NCBI GenBank assembly: GCA_947624375.1
Contig: CANQKD010000006.1
Span: 56,326-120,325 of the forward strand
Length of the DNA stretch: 64,000 bases
Source of the DNA: an uncultured Clostridia bacterium
GTDB lineage: Bacteria > Bacillota > Clostridia > Oscillospirales > Ruminococcaceae
Reading direction: 5' to 3'
In this document: piece by piece, positions 16,748 to 25,832 of the stretch
Layout: the number at the start of each line of letters is the position of its first letter
Position numbering within the stretch: the first letter of the stretch is position 1
Notes under the pieces: generated by a model
Seen by the model: the letters and a program-made list of their open reading frames with translations, nothing else
The model's database searches: none
Told to the model about the DNA's origin: nothing
Program-made: the position numbers and the translations under genes

Positions 16748-16796
16748 AAGTAATCGTTTTAGTTACTTGACAACGTATTAGGTAATTTGGTATAAT
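16748..16796 (+). promoter_or_regulatory. Promoter with overlapping dyad, start of the 13-kb transporter operon
   Basis: TTGACA (16767-16772) and TATAAT (16791-16796) are separated by 18 bases. A perfect dyad AAGTAA-N9-TTACTT (16748-16753 with 16763-16768) overlaps the -35 box, a common operator placement. The region 16600-16900 is AT-rich and otherwise empty; the leader before the first gene is about 125 bases. Confidence 0.72.
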
Positions 16797-16928
16797 AATA
16801 TTGGATACCTATCGCTTTTTTGAACATATTGCACAAACTAAAGCGAGGGCTTCTTTAGTGTACAAAAAATCGTATAGCAAAATAACGACCCCACTTTTGG
16901 CAGGGGTCTGCGAAAGCGTGGTGTCAGC

Positions 16929-17618
16929 ATGGAAAATGTCCAAAAACCGATACTTTCGGCGCATCATATCGTAAGGGAATTCAAGATAGGCGGCGGCGAG
17001 GTAGTAAGGGCTCTCGGCGGTGTAGACGTTGAGGTCGAAAAAGGCACTCTTACTATATTAAGAGGGCGAAGCGGCAGCGGCAAGACCACGCTGATAAATA
17101 TCCTCGGGGCTTTAGATAAACCGACAGACGGCGATGTGATGTTTCTGGGTGAGGATATAACAAAGCTTTCGGAGAATAAGCGTGACGACATACGGCGGCT
17201 GAAAATGGCGTTCGTGTTCCAGTCGGTGGCGCTTATATCAAGCATGACGGCGTATGAAAATGTTGAGTTCGGGCTGCGGCTGGCAAAGTTCTCGCCTGAC
17301 GACAGGGCAAAACGCGCAAAAGAGGCTCTGGAGCAGGTGGGGCTTGCAAAACGAATGTACCACAGACCGAACGAGATGTCGGGCGGCGAGCAGCAAAGGG
17401 TGGCAATAGCAAGGGCGATAGCGCACAAACCTCAGATAGTCTTTGCAGATGAACCCACCGCGGAGCTGGATACCGCAACGGGTCTTAACGTGGTGAAGCT
17501 GTTCAAACAGCTGGTCTCCGAGCAGGAAATGACCATAATCATGACAACGCACGACCCGAGCATGATAGACATTGCTGACAAGGTGTATACGCTTGAGGAC
17601 GGTGAGATCGTTGAGTGA
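16929..17618 (+). CDS. ABC transporter ATPase, LolD/MacB-like
   Basis: A 229-residue ATPase: Walker A GRSGSGKTT, Q-loop VFQSVALISSMTA, signature MSGGEQQRVAIARA, Walker B IVFADEPTAELD and H-loop TTHD. The FADEPTAELD form and size place it with LolD/MacB/FtsE-type ATPases rather than sugar MalK-type ones. It is the first gene of the operon. The second ATPase starts 7 bases after its stop, so the two probably form a heterodimer (inference). No FtsX-type permease is near; the neighbours are MalF/MalG-type permeases. Confidence 0.9.
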   Translation: MENVQKPILSAHHIVREFKIGGGEVVRALGGVDVEVEKGTLTILRGRSGSGKTTLINILGALDKPTDGDVMFLGEDITKLSENKRDDIRRLKMAFVFQSVALISSMTAYENVEFGLRLAKFSPDDRAKRAKEALEQVGLAKRMYHRPNEMSGGEQQRVAIARAIAHKPQIVFADEPTAELDTATGLNVVKLFKQLVSEQEMTIIMTTHDPSMIDIADKVYTLEDGEIVE

Positions 17619-17625
17619 TGTTGAT

Positions 17626-18564
17626 ATGAATGAACAAAGGACTGACAGCGACGTTATAATCTCCTGCGATAACCTTGTTAAGATATACAAGACCGACGAG
17701 ATTGAGGTAGTTGCGCTGCAAGGGCTTGACCTGGAAGTTAAGCGCGGCGAGCTTATGGCGATAGTGGGCAATTCGGGCAGCGGTAAATCAACGCTTCTGA
17801 ATATGCTGGGCGGACTGGATAAGCCTTCGGCAGGAAGCCTTTATATAGACGGGCGCAATCTCTTGAAGTTTACCGAAAAGGACTACATAGATTATAAAAG
17901 GAACGTCGTGGGGTTTGTGTGGCAGAACAACGCACGGAACCTGATACCCTACCTTACCGCGCAGCAGAACGTTGAAATGCCTATGCTGCTGAAAAAGCAG
18001 AGCGAACGCAGAAAACGCGCGCAGGAGCTTTTGAAGAAAGTCGGGCTGGAGCACAGAATGAACAGCAGGCTCGACCAGATGTCGGGCGGCGAACAGCAAA
18101 GGGTGGCAATAGCCATTGCGCTGGCGAATAAGCCGAAGATACTTCTGGCGGACGAGCCGACAGGCAGCGTTGACACGAAAACTTCTAACGCGATACTCAA
18201 TATTTTCAAAGAGCTCAACCGCTCCGAAAATGTGACGATAGTTATAGTAACGCATGACGTGAAGCTTGCAAAGCATATCGACCGCGTTGTTGCGATACGT
18301 GACGGACGAACGAGTTCGGAGATCATACGAAAACGCAGCTACAGCGAGGAGATGCGAAGTCTTGACGGTTTTGAACACGGAGAGGCGACCGAAGAGGGCG
18401 AGAATGAAGAAGCCGTTTCGGAAGAGCTTGCGGTACTCGATCGTTCGGGAAGGGTGCAGCTGCCGCGCGAATACCTTGATACGCTGGGAATAAAAGGCGG
18501 CTCAAAGGTAAAAGTGGAGCTGAGCGAGGACAAGGACAGCATTGTGGTGTTCAGGTCCGGATAA
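17626..18564 (+). CDS. ABC ATPase fused to a C-terminal AbrB-like domain
   Basis: A 312-residue protein. Residues about 1-225 are a LolD/MacB-like ATPase: Walker A GNSGSGKST, Q-loop VWQNNARNLIP, MSGGEQQR, Walker B LLADEPTGSVD, H-loop THD. After an acidic linker (about 245-270), the last 45 residues (LDRSGRVQLPREYLDTLGI, then GGSKVKVEL) match the swapped-hairpin AbrB/MazE fold, normally a DNA-binding or protein-interaction module. ATG 17626 is used; TTG 17611 is an alternative. The fusion suggests that the transporter has a built-in regulatory or dimerisation module (inference). Confidence 0.85.
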   Translation: MNEQRTDSDVIISCDNLVKIYKTDEIEVVALQGLDLEVKRGELMAIVGNSGSGKSTLLNMLGGLDKPSAGSLYIDGRNLLKFTEKDYIDYKRNVVGFVWQNNARNLIPYLTAQQNVEMPMLLKKQSERRKRAQELLKKVGLEHRMNSRLDQMSGGEQQRVAIAIALANKPKILLADEPTGSVDTKTSNAILNIFKELNRSENVTIVIVTHDVKLAKHIDRVVAIRDGRTSSEIIRKRSYSEEMRSLDGFEHGEATEEGENEEAVSEELAVLDRSGRVQLPREYLDTLGIKGGSKVKVELSEDKDSIVVFRSG

Positions 18565-18634
18565 AAATTTTATTGTGGGCTTTGCCTTTTGGCGGAGCGT
18601 TGCCTATAAATACATTACAGAAAGGTGGATATAT

Positions 18635-21556
18635 GTGAAAAAGAGTAGATTCAAGCGCATTACTTCTATGACTGCCGCACTTGTTATCGCGCTCACGTCA
18701 GCGGTCTCGGCTTATGCGGACGATGCCGAGGATACTTCCGACACTACAGAGTCGGACGCCCCGATATCGACTGTCACGAGGATAGACGCCATTACATACG
18801 GCGAATATCTTGAAAAGTATGCCGATGCCCAGAGACCTGCCGAAGAAGTTACCGTCTACGGAAAGGACTTCACCGAAAAGAGCGATGAAACTGAGGCGCA
18901 GGTCATTCAGGTGGACGGAAAGCAGGACATTCTCAACTGGGAGAGCCAGAGCGGCGAAATTAGTTTTGAGGTGGACGTTCCTGCGGAGGGTATGTATAAC
19001 ATACTGTTTTCATATGAAGCGCTGGCAGGTACTCAGAACGAGATAGAATTTCAGATGTCCGTTGACGGCGATCTGCCGTATGATACCTGCTCAAGACTTA
19101 CCCTGAGCAAAGTGTGGGTGAACGAAAACCCCATCACGCAGGACTTTAACGATAACGATATAAGACCCGGACAGGTCGAGGACGTTCAGTGGCAGGAAAG
19201 ATACCTTATGGACGTTGACGGTCTGTATAACGGCGCACTGGACTTTTACTTCACAAAGGGCAAGCATACCGTTACTCTTACATCGAGCAAGGCTAAATTT
19301 GCTATAGAGTATTTCAAGCTTTGCCAAGAGCCCGTGCCGGAAGCTTATGTTGCTCCGTCAGATGCAGATCTCTCGGCTGCAAACGGCGCAGGTGTTATCA
19401 CTCTTGAGGGCGAAAGAGCCGATACCAAGAGCGACAGAACACTGTTCCCGACTTCCGACAGATCTTCTTACCTGACCTCACCGTCAGACCCGACTAAGAC
19501 AAAGTATAACACTATAGGCAAGGACAGCTGGGCAAAATCAGGTCAGGCTGTTACATGGAACTTCAACGTTGACAAGGCAGGCTATTACAAAGTCGGCATA
19601 AGAGCAAGACAGAACACCATGCGTGGTTTCTATTCAAACAGAAAGCTCTATATCGACGGCGTTTGCCCGAATACCGAGTCTGAGCAGCTGAAATTCCACT
19701 ACTCCAGCGACTGGACACTTACCGTGCCGCAGACCGCAAGCGGAGATACGATCTATTACTATCTCGAAGCAGGCGCTCATACCATTACGCTTGAAGCAGT
19801 GCCCGGCGAGATAGGCAGGATAATGGATCAGCTGGATACCATAGTTTCATCTATAAACACCTATTATAGAGAGATACTCCAGATAACAGGCCCGAAGCCG
19901 GACGACTACACCGACTATAATATAGATGTAGTTCTGCCAAATTCTATACCCGACTTTACTACCTACAGCAATCAGCTGAAAAGTCTGCAAAAGCAGGTAG
20001 ATGAGCTTATGGGTACGGGCGGTACGGAAGCTGTAACGCTCAACGATATGGCTATCATACTTGATAAGTGTATCGACAGACCCTATAAGATAGCATCTCT
20101 TATGCAGCAGATAAAAGATAACGTTACCGCGCTTTCTTCGTGGATGCTCACCTACAGAGAGCAGCCGCTGGAGCTTGATATGGTGCAGATAGCTGCCCCC
20201 GATGCAAGCTTTACAAGCGTTAAGAAATCGTTCTTTGCAAGTTTGAAGTTCAACTTCCTTGCATTTATAGGTTCTTTCTTTGAAGACTACAACTCGCTTT
20301 CAGAGCACGAGGGAGAGGCAGATACACTGTCCTGCTGGATAACCCTCGGACGTGACCAGGCGCAGGTAGTAAGAGCCATGATAGAGAACGACTATAACCC
20401 CACGGCTAAGACAAAGATAACCCTTAAACTTGTTCAGGGCGGTATACTTGAATCCACCCTTGCAGGAAAAGGACCTGATATAGGTCTGTTTATGGGCGGC
20501 GACTACCCGATACAGCTGGCAGCCCGTGACCTTATCATAGATATCTCGGGATATGAGGGATACGATGAGCAGATAAAGCAGTATTCAAAAGATGCGATGA
20601 CTTTGTATACATACAACGGCGGCGTTTACGCTCTGCCTATACAGCAGACATTCCCGATGATGTTCTACCGCGATGATATTCTTTATGAATACGGCATCGA
20701 CGGCGCGGCTGATATTCAGACATGGGACGACCTTATCTCTATACTGCCGACACTGCAAAGAAACAATCTCGGCGTTGGTCTCATACTTCCCGCAAACGTT
20801 ACTCAGAACGGCACTACCACAGTTCCTACCACTACCGAGGCAGGCAATACGTTCGCGATGCTCGTTTTGCAGCAGGGTCTCAACTTCTATAACGAAGCGC
20901 AGACCTCTACAACATTTGACGATCAGAGATGTATAGAAGCTTTCGATATGTGGACAGAGTTCTATACAAAATACAGCTTCGAGCAGACTTACGACGGTCT
21001 GACGAGATTCAGAACAGGCGAGATGCCGGTGCTCTTGCAGGCGTATACATTCTATAATACGCTCGCTGCCACCGCTCCCGAAATAAAGGGCGCATGGGGC
21101 TTCACAATGGTACCGGGCACAGAGCAGGCTGACGGCACTATAAACCACGCCGCCAACTCTTCAGGCTCGGGTGCGATAATATTCTCGGCTTGTAAAGATT
21201 ACGATGCAGCATGGGATTTCATCAAGTGGTTCACTTCTACCGATGCTCAGGTAGAGTATGCGAACGACATCGAGGCGGTACTGGGTACTCTCGGTCGTTT
21301 CGATACCGCGAACGTTGAGGCTCTCAAACAGCTCTCATGGACGCAGAAAGAGCTTCAGGTCCTGCTTGCACAGCTCGAGCAGCAGGTGGAGATACCTATA
21401 ATCCCTGCAACATACAGCGTAACAAGAAACATAGTAAACGCTTTCCGTTCGGTAGTAAACGATGCCGACAACGCAAGAGATACCCTGATGTGGTACAACA
21501 GGGATATCAACGCGGAGATAGAGCGTAAGCGCGAAGACCTCGGTCTTTCGACATGA
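18635..21556 (+). CDS. Large exported solute-binding protein with N-terminal carbohydrate-binding-like modules
   Basis: A 973-residue protein. GTG 18635 is chosen for its AAAGGTGG site and because it yields a signal peptide (KKSRFKRITSMTAALVI... cleaved near AYADD). Residues about 60-420 contain two beta-sandwich regions resembling carbohydrate-binding modules (for example EISFEVDVPAEGMYNILFSY and TWNFNVDKAGYYKVGIRAR). After a helical linker, residues about 590-960 form an extracellular solute-binding domain (MGGDYPIQLAARDLI, FYRDDILYEYGI, WDFIKWFTS). It is over twice the usual binding-protein length. Likely it captures a polysaccharide fragment for the permeases downstream. Confidence 0.85.
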   Translation: MKKSRFKRITSMTAALVIALTSAVSAYADDAEDTSDTTESDAPISTVTRIDAITYGEYLEKYADAQRPAEEVTVYGKDFTEKSDETEAQVIQVDGKQDILNWESQSGEISFEVDVPAEGMYNILFSYEALAGTQNEIEFQMSVDGDLPYDTCSRLTLSKVWVNENPITQDFNDNDIRPGQVEDVQWQERYLMDVDGLYNGALDFYFTKGKHTVTLTSSKAKFAIEYFKLCQEPVPEAYVAPSDADLSAANGAGVITLEGERADTKSDRTLFPTSDRSSYLTSPSDPTKTKYNTIGKDSWAKSGQAVTWNFNVDKAGYYKVGIRARQNTMRGFYSNRKLYIDGVCPNTESEQLKFHYSSDWTLTVPQTASGDTIYYYLEAGAHTITLEAVPGEIGRIMDQLDTIVSSINTYYREILQITGPKPDDYTDYNIDVVLPNSIPDFTTYSNQLKSLQKQVDELMGTGGTEAVTLNDMAIILDKCIDRPYKIASLMQQIKDNVTALSSWMLTYREQPLELDMVQIAAPDASFTSVKKSFFASLKFNFLAFIGSFFEDYNSLSEHEGEADTLSCWITLGRDQAQVVRAMIENDYNPTAKTKITLKLVQGGILESTLAGKGPDIGLFMGGDYPIQLAARDLIIDISGYEGYDEQIKQYSKDAMTLYTYNGGVYALPIQQTFPMMFYRDDILYEYGIDGAADIQTWDDLISILPTLQRNNLGVGLILPANVTQNGTTTVPTTTEAGNTFAMLVLQQGLNFYNEAQTSTTFDDQRCIEAFDMWTEFYTKYSFEQTYDGLTRFRTGEMPVLLQAYTFYNTLAATAPEIKGAWGFTMVPGTEQADGTINHAANSSGSGAIIFSACKDYDAAWDFIKWFTSTDAQVEYANDIEAVLGTLGRFDTANVEALKQLSWTQKELQVLLAQLEQQVEIPIIPATYSVTRNIVNAFRSVVNDADNARDTLMWYNRDINAEIERKREDLGLST

Positions 21557-21573
21557 GAAAGGAGGGAACTGTT

Positions 21574-22527
21574 TTGGCAAAAAAAGAAACGGCAGCAGCT
21601 GTTGCCGATGCACCGCTTAACAAGCAAAGTAAATTCAAGTATACTATGCACATGATAGGTGTAAACAAAGCGTGCTATATAATGATGTTCCCTTTTATGC
21701 TCTTGTTTACGATATTTACCGTAATACCGGTAATAATTACTTTGCCTCTGGCGTTTACAAACTTCAACATGGCACAGTTCCCCGAATGGACGGGACTGAG
21801 CAACTTCTACAGACTGTTCCTGAGCGATGATGTGTTCATGCAGTCTATACAGGTAACACTTATATTCGCAGTGTTCACGGGACCTTTCTCTTATATACTC
21901 AGCTTCATACTTGCGTGGCTGATAAACGAGATGCACCCCGTGCTGAAAACATTCTTCACGTTTGTGTTCTATGCCCCGTCTATGACAACATCTGCTTATG
22001 TTATATGGCAGCTGCTGCTCTCGGGCGACTCAAAGGGCTACATAAACGCATTCCTCATCAACCTCGGCGTGCTCAACTCGCCTAACCAGTGGCTTACAGA
22101 TACACGCTTCATACTGGGCGTGTGTATCGTAGTTCAGCTGTGGATATCAATGGGCGCAGGCTTCCTGTCACTGAGAGCAGGTTTCCAGAACATCGATAAA
22201 TCCATGTATGAGGCAGGCGCTATCGAGGGTATCAAAAACAGATGGCAGGAGCTTTTCCTCATAACTATCCCGTCAATGGGTCCTCAGCTGTTGTTCGCGG
22301 CGGTATTGCAGATATCTGCATCGTTCACCGCAGGCGCAGTTTCGCAGAACCTTGTCGGCGTACCGCATACCGATAACGTAGCTCATACCATTATGAACCA
22401 CGCTACCGACTACGGCTGGATAAGATATGAAATGGGCTATGCCTCGGCGATATGTCTTGTGCTGTTCATCGCGATGCTTTTGGTAAACAAACTCATCACA
22501 TGGGCGCTCAGCAAATACGTCGATTAG
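21574..22527 (+). CDS. Sugar ABC permease, MalF type (first pair)
   Basis: A 317-residue membrane protein with six hydrophobic segments and an EAA loop (YEAGAIEGIKNRWQ, then ITIPSMGP). TTG 21574 is chosen because AAAGGAGG (21558-21565) lies 8 bases upstream; an ATG at 21553 overlaps the binding-protein stop by ATGA but has the ribosome site inside its own reading frame. It pairs with the permease at 22541. Confidence 0.9.
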   Translation: MAKKETAAAVADAPLNKQSKFKYTMHMIGVNKACYIMMFPFMLLFTIFTVIPVIITLPLAFTNFNMAQFPEWTGLSNFYRLFLSDDVFMQSIQVTLIFAVFTGPFSYILSFILAWLINEMHPVLKTFFTFVFYAPSMTTSAYVIWQLLLSGDSKGYINAFLINLGVLNSPNQWLTDTRFILGVCIVVQLWISMGAGFLSLRAGFQNIDKSMYEAGAIEGIKNRWQELFLITIPSMGPQLLFAAVLQISASFTAGAVSQNLVGVPHTDNVAHTIMNHATDYGWIRYEMGYASAICLVLFIAMLLVNKLITWALSKYVD

Positions 22528-22540
22528 GGGGTGACTGAAA

Positions 22541-23431
22541 GTGGCTAAAAAGAAGAAAAGCATCGACGAGATAAAGGTCAGAAAGAACAATAAAAAGATA
22601 ACCGCATCACGCGGGGGCAATATATGCATATTCCTGTTCCTCTGCCTTACCGGTATCTTCATGGTATTCCCCATTTACTACGCCGTCATTCAGTCATTCA
22701 AGCCTATCGAGGAACTTTTCGTGTTCCCTCCTAAGCTTTATGTACTTAATCCGACGATGAAAAACTACTCCGATATGCTGGAGGTAGCATCAAGCCTGTG
22801 GGTACCGCTTTCAAGATACATATTCAACAGCTTTATGGTATCTGTAGTGGTAACAGTGTGCAATGTGTTCGTATGCTGCTGTGCGGCGTTCGTGCTTGCA
22901 AAGTGTAAATTCCCGGGCAACGCATTCCTTAATAAAGTAATAGTTACCGCGCTGTTGTTCACATCATCGGCAACATGGATAATCCAGTTCCTCGTAATGG
23001 CTACACTGGGTATCATAGATACATACTGGGCGCTGATACTTCCGAGTATCGCAACACCTCTGGGTCTGTTCCTTATGAGACAGAGTATGTCAACGATACA
23101 CGATTCGATGATAGAAGCCGCCAAGGTGGACGGCGCAGGGCTTTTCAGGATATGCTGGCAGGTAGTAGTACCTAACCAGAAGCCTGCTATCATGACGCTG
23201 ATAATCTTCGCATTCCAGGATGCGTGGAACAAGCAGAGCGGCACGATAGTATACGCAGAAGAGCTGAAAACTCTGCCGACGATAATGCAGCAGATAGCTG
23301 CCACCGGTATAGCCCGTCAGGGTGTAACATTTGCAACTTCGGTAATACTTATGCTTCCTCCGCTGATAGTTTTCTTAGTTGCACAGAGCAACGTTATGGA
23401 AACTATGGCGAACTCGGGTATCAAGGATTGA
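22541..23431 (+). CDS. Sugar ABC permease, MalG type (first pair)
   Basis: A 296-residue permease beginning with a Lys-rich cytoplasmic stretch (AKKKKSIDEI). The EAA loop is IEAAKVDGAGLFRICWQ then VVPNQKPA. GTG start 13 bases after the partner's stop. Together with the preceding gene it should form the membrane channel for the large binding protein. Confidence 0.9.
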   Translation: MAKKKKSIDEIKVRKNNKKITASRGGNICIFLFLCLTGIFMVFPIYYAVIQSFKPIEELFVFPPKLYVLNPTMKNYSDMLEVASSLWVPLSRYIFNSFMVSVVVTVCNVFVCCCAAFVLAKCKFPGNAFLNKVIVTALLFTSSATWIIQFLVMATLGIIDTYWALILPSIATPLGLFLMRQSMSTIHDSMIEAAKVDGAGLFRICWQVVVPNQKPAIMTLIIFAFQDAWNKQSGTIVYAEELKTLPTIMQQIAATGIARQGVTFATSVILMLPPLIVFLVAQSNVMETMANSGIKD

Positions 23432-23474
23432 CCCGTGCTTATAACGAAATTTATAAAGGAAATGGGTGAGATGT

Positions 23475-25193
23475 ATGCAAATGAAAAAAGCGTTGAAACG
23501 AGCAGTATCGCTGTGCGCTTCGCTTGTGTGCCTGGCATCTGCAATGATAACGGCATCAGCCAGCGAGCCTTACTACTCATACAGCTATGATAACTGGGAC
23601 GACGCTATACCTGCTCAGGCAGGATATAAAGTAGAAGATACATACACGGGTCACGATCTGGGTCTTGACAGACTGAAAGACCCCCTCGATCCGCTGTATA
23701 TAAGCCTGAATGCCTCGGCAAACCTCAACGGTCCGAAAGATCTGTTCTATGAGAGCACCAGGCAGGAATTCTGGGTGGCAGATACCAAAAACTCCAGAAT
23801 ACTCAGGCTTGATAAAAACCTTCAGCTAATAGGCTGCTATATGGGCGTGATAGGCGCACCGAGCGGCACTTTCAACTTCAGCGAGCCGCAGGGCGTGTTC
23901 GTGGTAGGCTCCGATGACGGCAAACTGTATATGTATGTCGGCGATACGCAGAATTCAAGAGTAGTTCAGTGCGAGATAACCTCCGCTACGGAATGTGAAT
24001 GCGTGCTGGAAGTTACAAAACCCGATTCGCCGATATATACCTCAAATACGTTTTTGCCGGAAAAGATCCTGGTAGATATCGCAGGCAATATCTATGCGGT
24101 ATGTACGTCTGTAAACTCTGGTTCGGCGCAGTTCAATAACCAGGGCGAATTCCAGGGCTTCTACGGCGCAAACCGTGTTGAGCTTACCGGCGAGATAATA
24201 AGGCGAAGAGTATGGCGTGTGTTCGCATCTGATGAACAGCTCAAATCTATGGCGAGCGCCGCACCTGTCGAGTATAAAAACTTCGATATAGATGCAGAAG
24301 GCTTCATATATACTGTTACCGAGGCTGCAAACGCCAGCACCGACGCGGTAAAGAAGCTCAACGCCGCAGGCTATAACATATGGAACAACGACGCCGGCAA
24401 CGAATATACCTTTGCCGACAGCGGCGCGAATACATATGATGCCTCAACAAATACGACCTATACAACAAGACTTACCGATATAGACATAGACGACTACGGA
24501 TTTATAAACATACTCGACTATGTAACAGGCCGTGTGTTCGTGTATGATGAGTTCTGCGACCTTATCACAATATTCGGTACGTCAAATACAAACTCCGACC
24601 AGAAGGGCAGCTTTACAGGTCCTAACGCGCTGGAGTGTGCATTCGGAAACGTTTATATTATTGACGGTATAAAGAATGACATAACAGTCTACTCTACTAC
24701 GCTTTACGGCGAGTACCTCAAACAAGCGGTACTGCTCTATGACGAGGGCAAGTACGTTGAGGCAAAACCGCTGTGGCAGGAAGTCCTCGACAGAAACGGC
24801 ACCTGCACATTCGCACAGATGGGTCTTGGCAAGGCGTGCCTGAGCGAGGGCGATTATAAAGAAGCTATGGAATACTTCAAAGACGCGTATTCAAGAAAGA
24901 ATTACGATAAAGCCTTTAAGTATTACAGAGAACAGTGGCTGCAAGATAACTTCATATGGCTGTTCATATTGATAGCGCTGCTGCTTGTGCTGTTCGTGGT
25001 GCTCTCGGTGCTGAAAAAGAAAGGTATCATCAAAAAGAGAGTGCGCAAGCAGAAAAAACAGGTAGAGCGCAAGAAGACCAAGAAGGAGCTTGAGCATGAA
25101 GCTCAGCTGGCAGCCGAAGCCGCCGAAGAGGCAGCAAAGGAAGCAGCTGAAAATAACGAAACCGATGAAAAGGGGGAAGATAAAAATGTATGA
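23475..25193 (+). CDS. Exported NHL-like beta-propeller / TPR protein with C-terminal membrane anchor
   Basis: About 572 residues: signal peptide (KKALKRAVSLCASLVCLASA), an NHL-like propeller at about 60-400 with repeats such as EFWVADTKNSRILRLD and YVGDTQNSRVVQ, then two TPR-like helical repeats (YDEGKYVEAKPLWQEVL, EGDYKEAMEYFKDAY), a membrane segment near residues 495-520 and a Lys/Glu-rich cytoplasmic tail. Starts at 23466, 23475 and 23481 are all possible. The layout suggests an outside scaffold or sensor tied to the transporter. The function is not known. Confidence 0.75.
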   Translation: MQMKKALKRAVSLCASLVCLASAMITASASEPYYSYSYDNWDDAIPAQAGYKVEDTYTGHDLGLDRLKDPLDPLYISLNASANLNGPKDLFYESTRQEFWVADTKNSRILRLDKNLQLIGCYMGVIGAPSGTFNFSEPQGVFVVGSDDGKLYMYVGDTQNSRVVQCEITSATECECVLEVTKPDSPIYTSNTFLPEKILVDIAGNIYAVCTSVNSGSAQFNNQGEFQGFYGANRVELTGEIIRRRVWRVFASDEQLKSMASAAPVEYKNFDIDAEGFIYTVTEAANASTDAVKKLNAAGYNIWNNDAGNEYTFADSGANTYDASTNTTYTTRLTDIDIDDYGFINILDYVTGRVFVYDEFCDLITIFGTSNTNSDQKGSFTGPNALECAFGNVYIIDGIKNDITVYSTTLYGEYLKQAVLLYDEGKYVEAKPLWQEVLDRNGTCTFAQMGLGKACLSEGDYKEAMEYFKDAYSRKNYDKAFKYYREQWLQDNFIWLFILIALLLVLFVVLSVLKKKGIIKKRVRKQKKQVERKKTKKELEHEAQLAAEAAEEAAKEAAENNETDEKGEDKNV

Positions 25194-25815
25194 GTTTACC
25201 ACAACGGGTTGGCTGAGGCACGTTATCTTTCACCCGATAGAGGGCTTTGAGGATCTTCGCTGGAAAAAGCAGGGTTCACTGAAAGTGGCGTTTGGCATAG
25301 TGGTGCTGCTGTTCATAGCATTGGTGGCAAGAAGACAGCTGACAGGCTTTGCGTTCAACGGTTCGTATACCAAGATATTCAACGTTGTTCCGCTGCTTGT
25401 AAACAGCGTGGTTTACTTCTTCACATGGGTAATAGCCAACTGGTCTGTATGTACGCTTCTCGACGGCGAGGGCAGACTGAAACAGATATGCATAAACTCG
25501 GCATACTCTTTAGTGCCTTTCATAGTGGGCACATTCCTCGCAACACTTATCTCAAACGTTATGGTGCTTGATGAGGCGATATGGGTAAACGCCGTGTACT
25601 ACTTAGGTTTAGGCTGGTCTGTAATACTGATGTTCCAGGCAATGAAAGCCGTTCACCAGTATACAGTGCCGAAAACGATATTCTCGATACTGCTTACCCT
25701 TATAGTAATGCTGCTTATACTGTTTCTTGCAATACTTCTCCTCTCGCTGTTCCAGCAGGTATATGTGTTTATCTACTCTATCTATACTGAAATATCGTAT
25801 AGAATAAGAGGTTAA
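25186..25815 (+). CDS. Yip1-family integral membrane protein
   Basis: A 209-residue protein with about five membrane segments and the Yip1-domain pattern: HPIEGFEDLRWKKQGS near the N-terminus, then VVYFFTWVIANWSVCTLLDGEGRLKQI. Its ATG overlaps the previous gene by 8 bases behind an AGGGGGA site, so it is co-translated with the propeller/TPR protein. Bacterial Yip1 proteins have no settled function; the tight coupling suggests a membrane complex with its two neighbours (inference). Confidence 0.78.
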   Translation: MYEFTTTGWLRHVIFHPIEGFEDLRWKKQGSLKVAFGIVVLLFIALVARRQLTGFAFNGSYTKIFNVVPLLVNSVVYFFTWVIANWSVCTLLDGEGRLKQICINSAYSLVPFIVGTFLATLISNVMVLDEAIWVNAVYYLGLGWSVILMFQAMKAVHQYTVPKTIFSILLTLIVMLLILFLAILLLSLFQQVYVFIYSIYTEISYRIRG

Positions 25816-25832
25816 GGAATGAGGTGTTAGAA

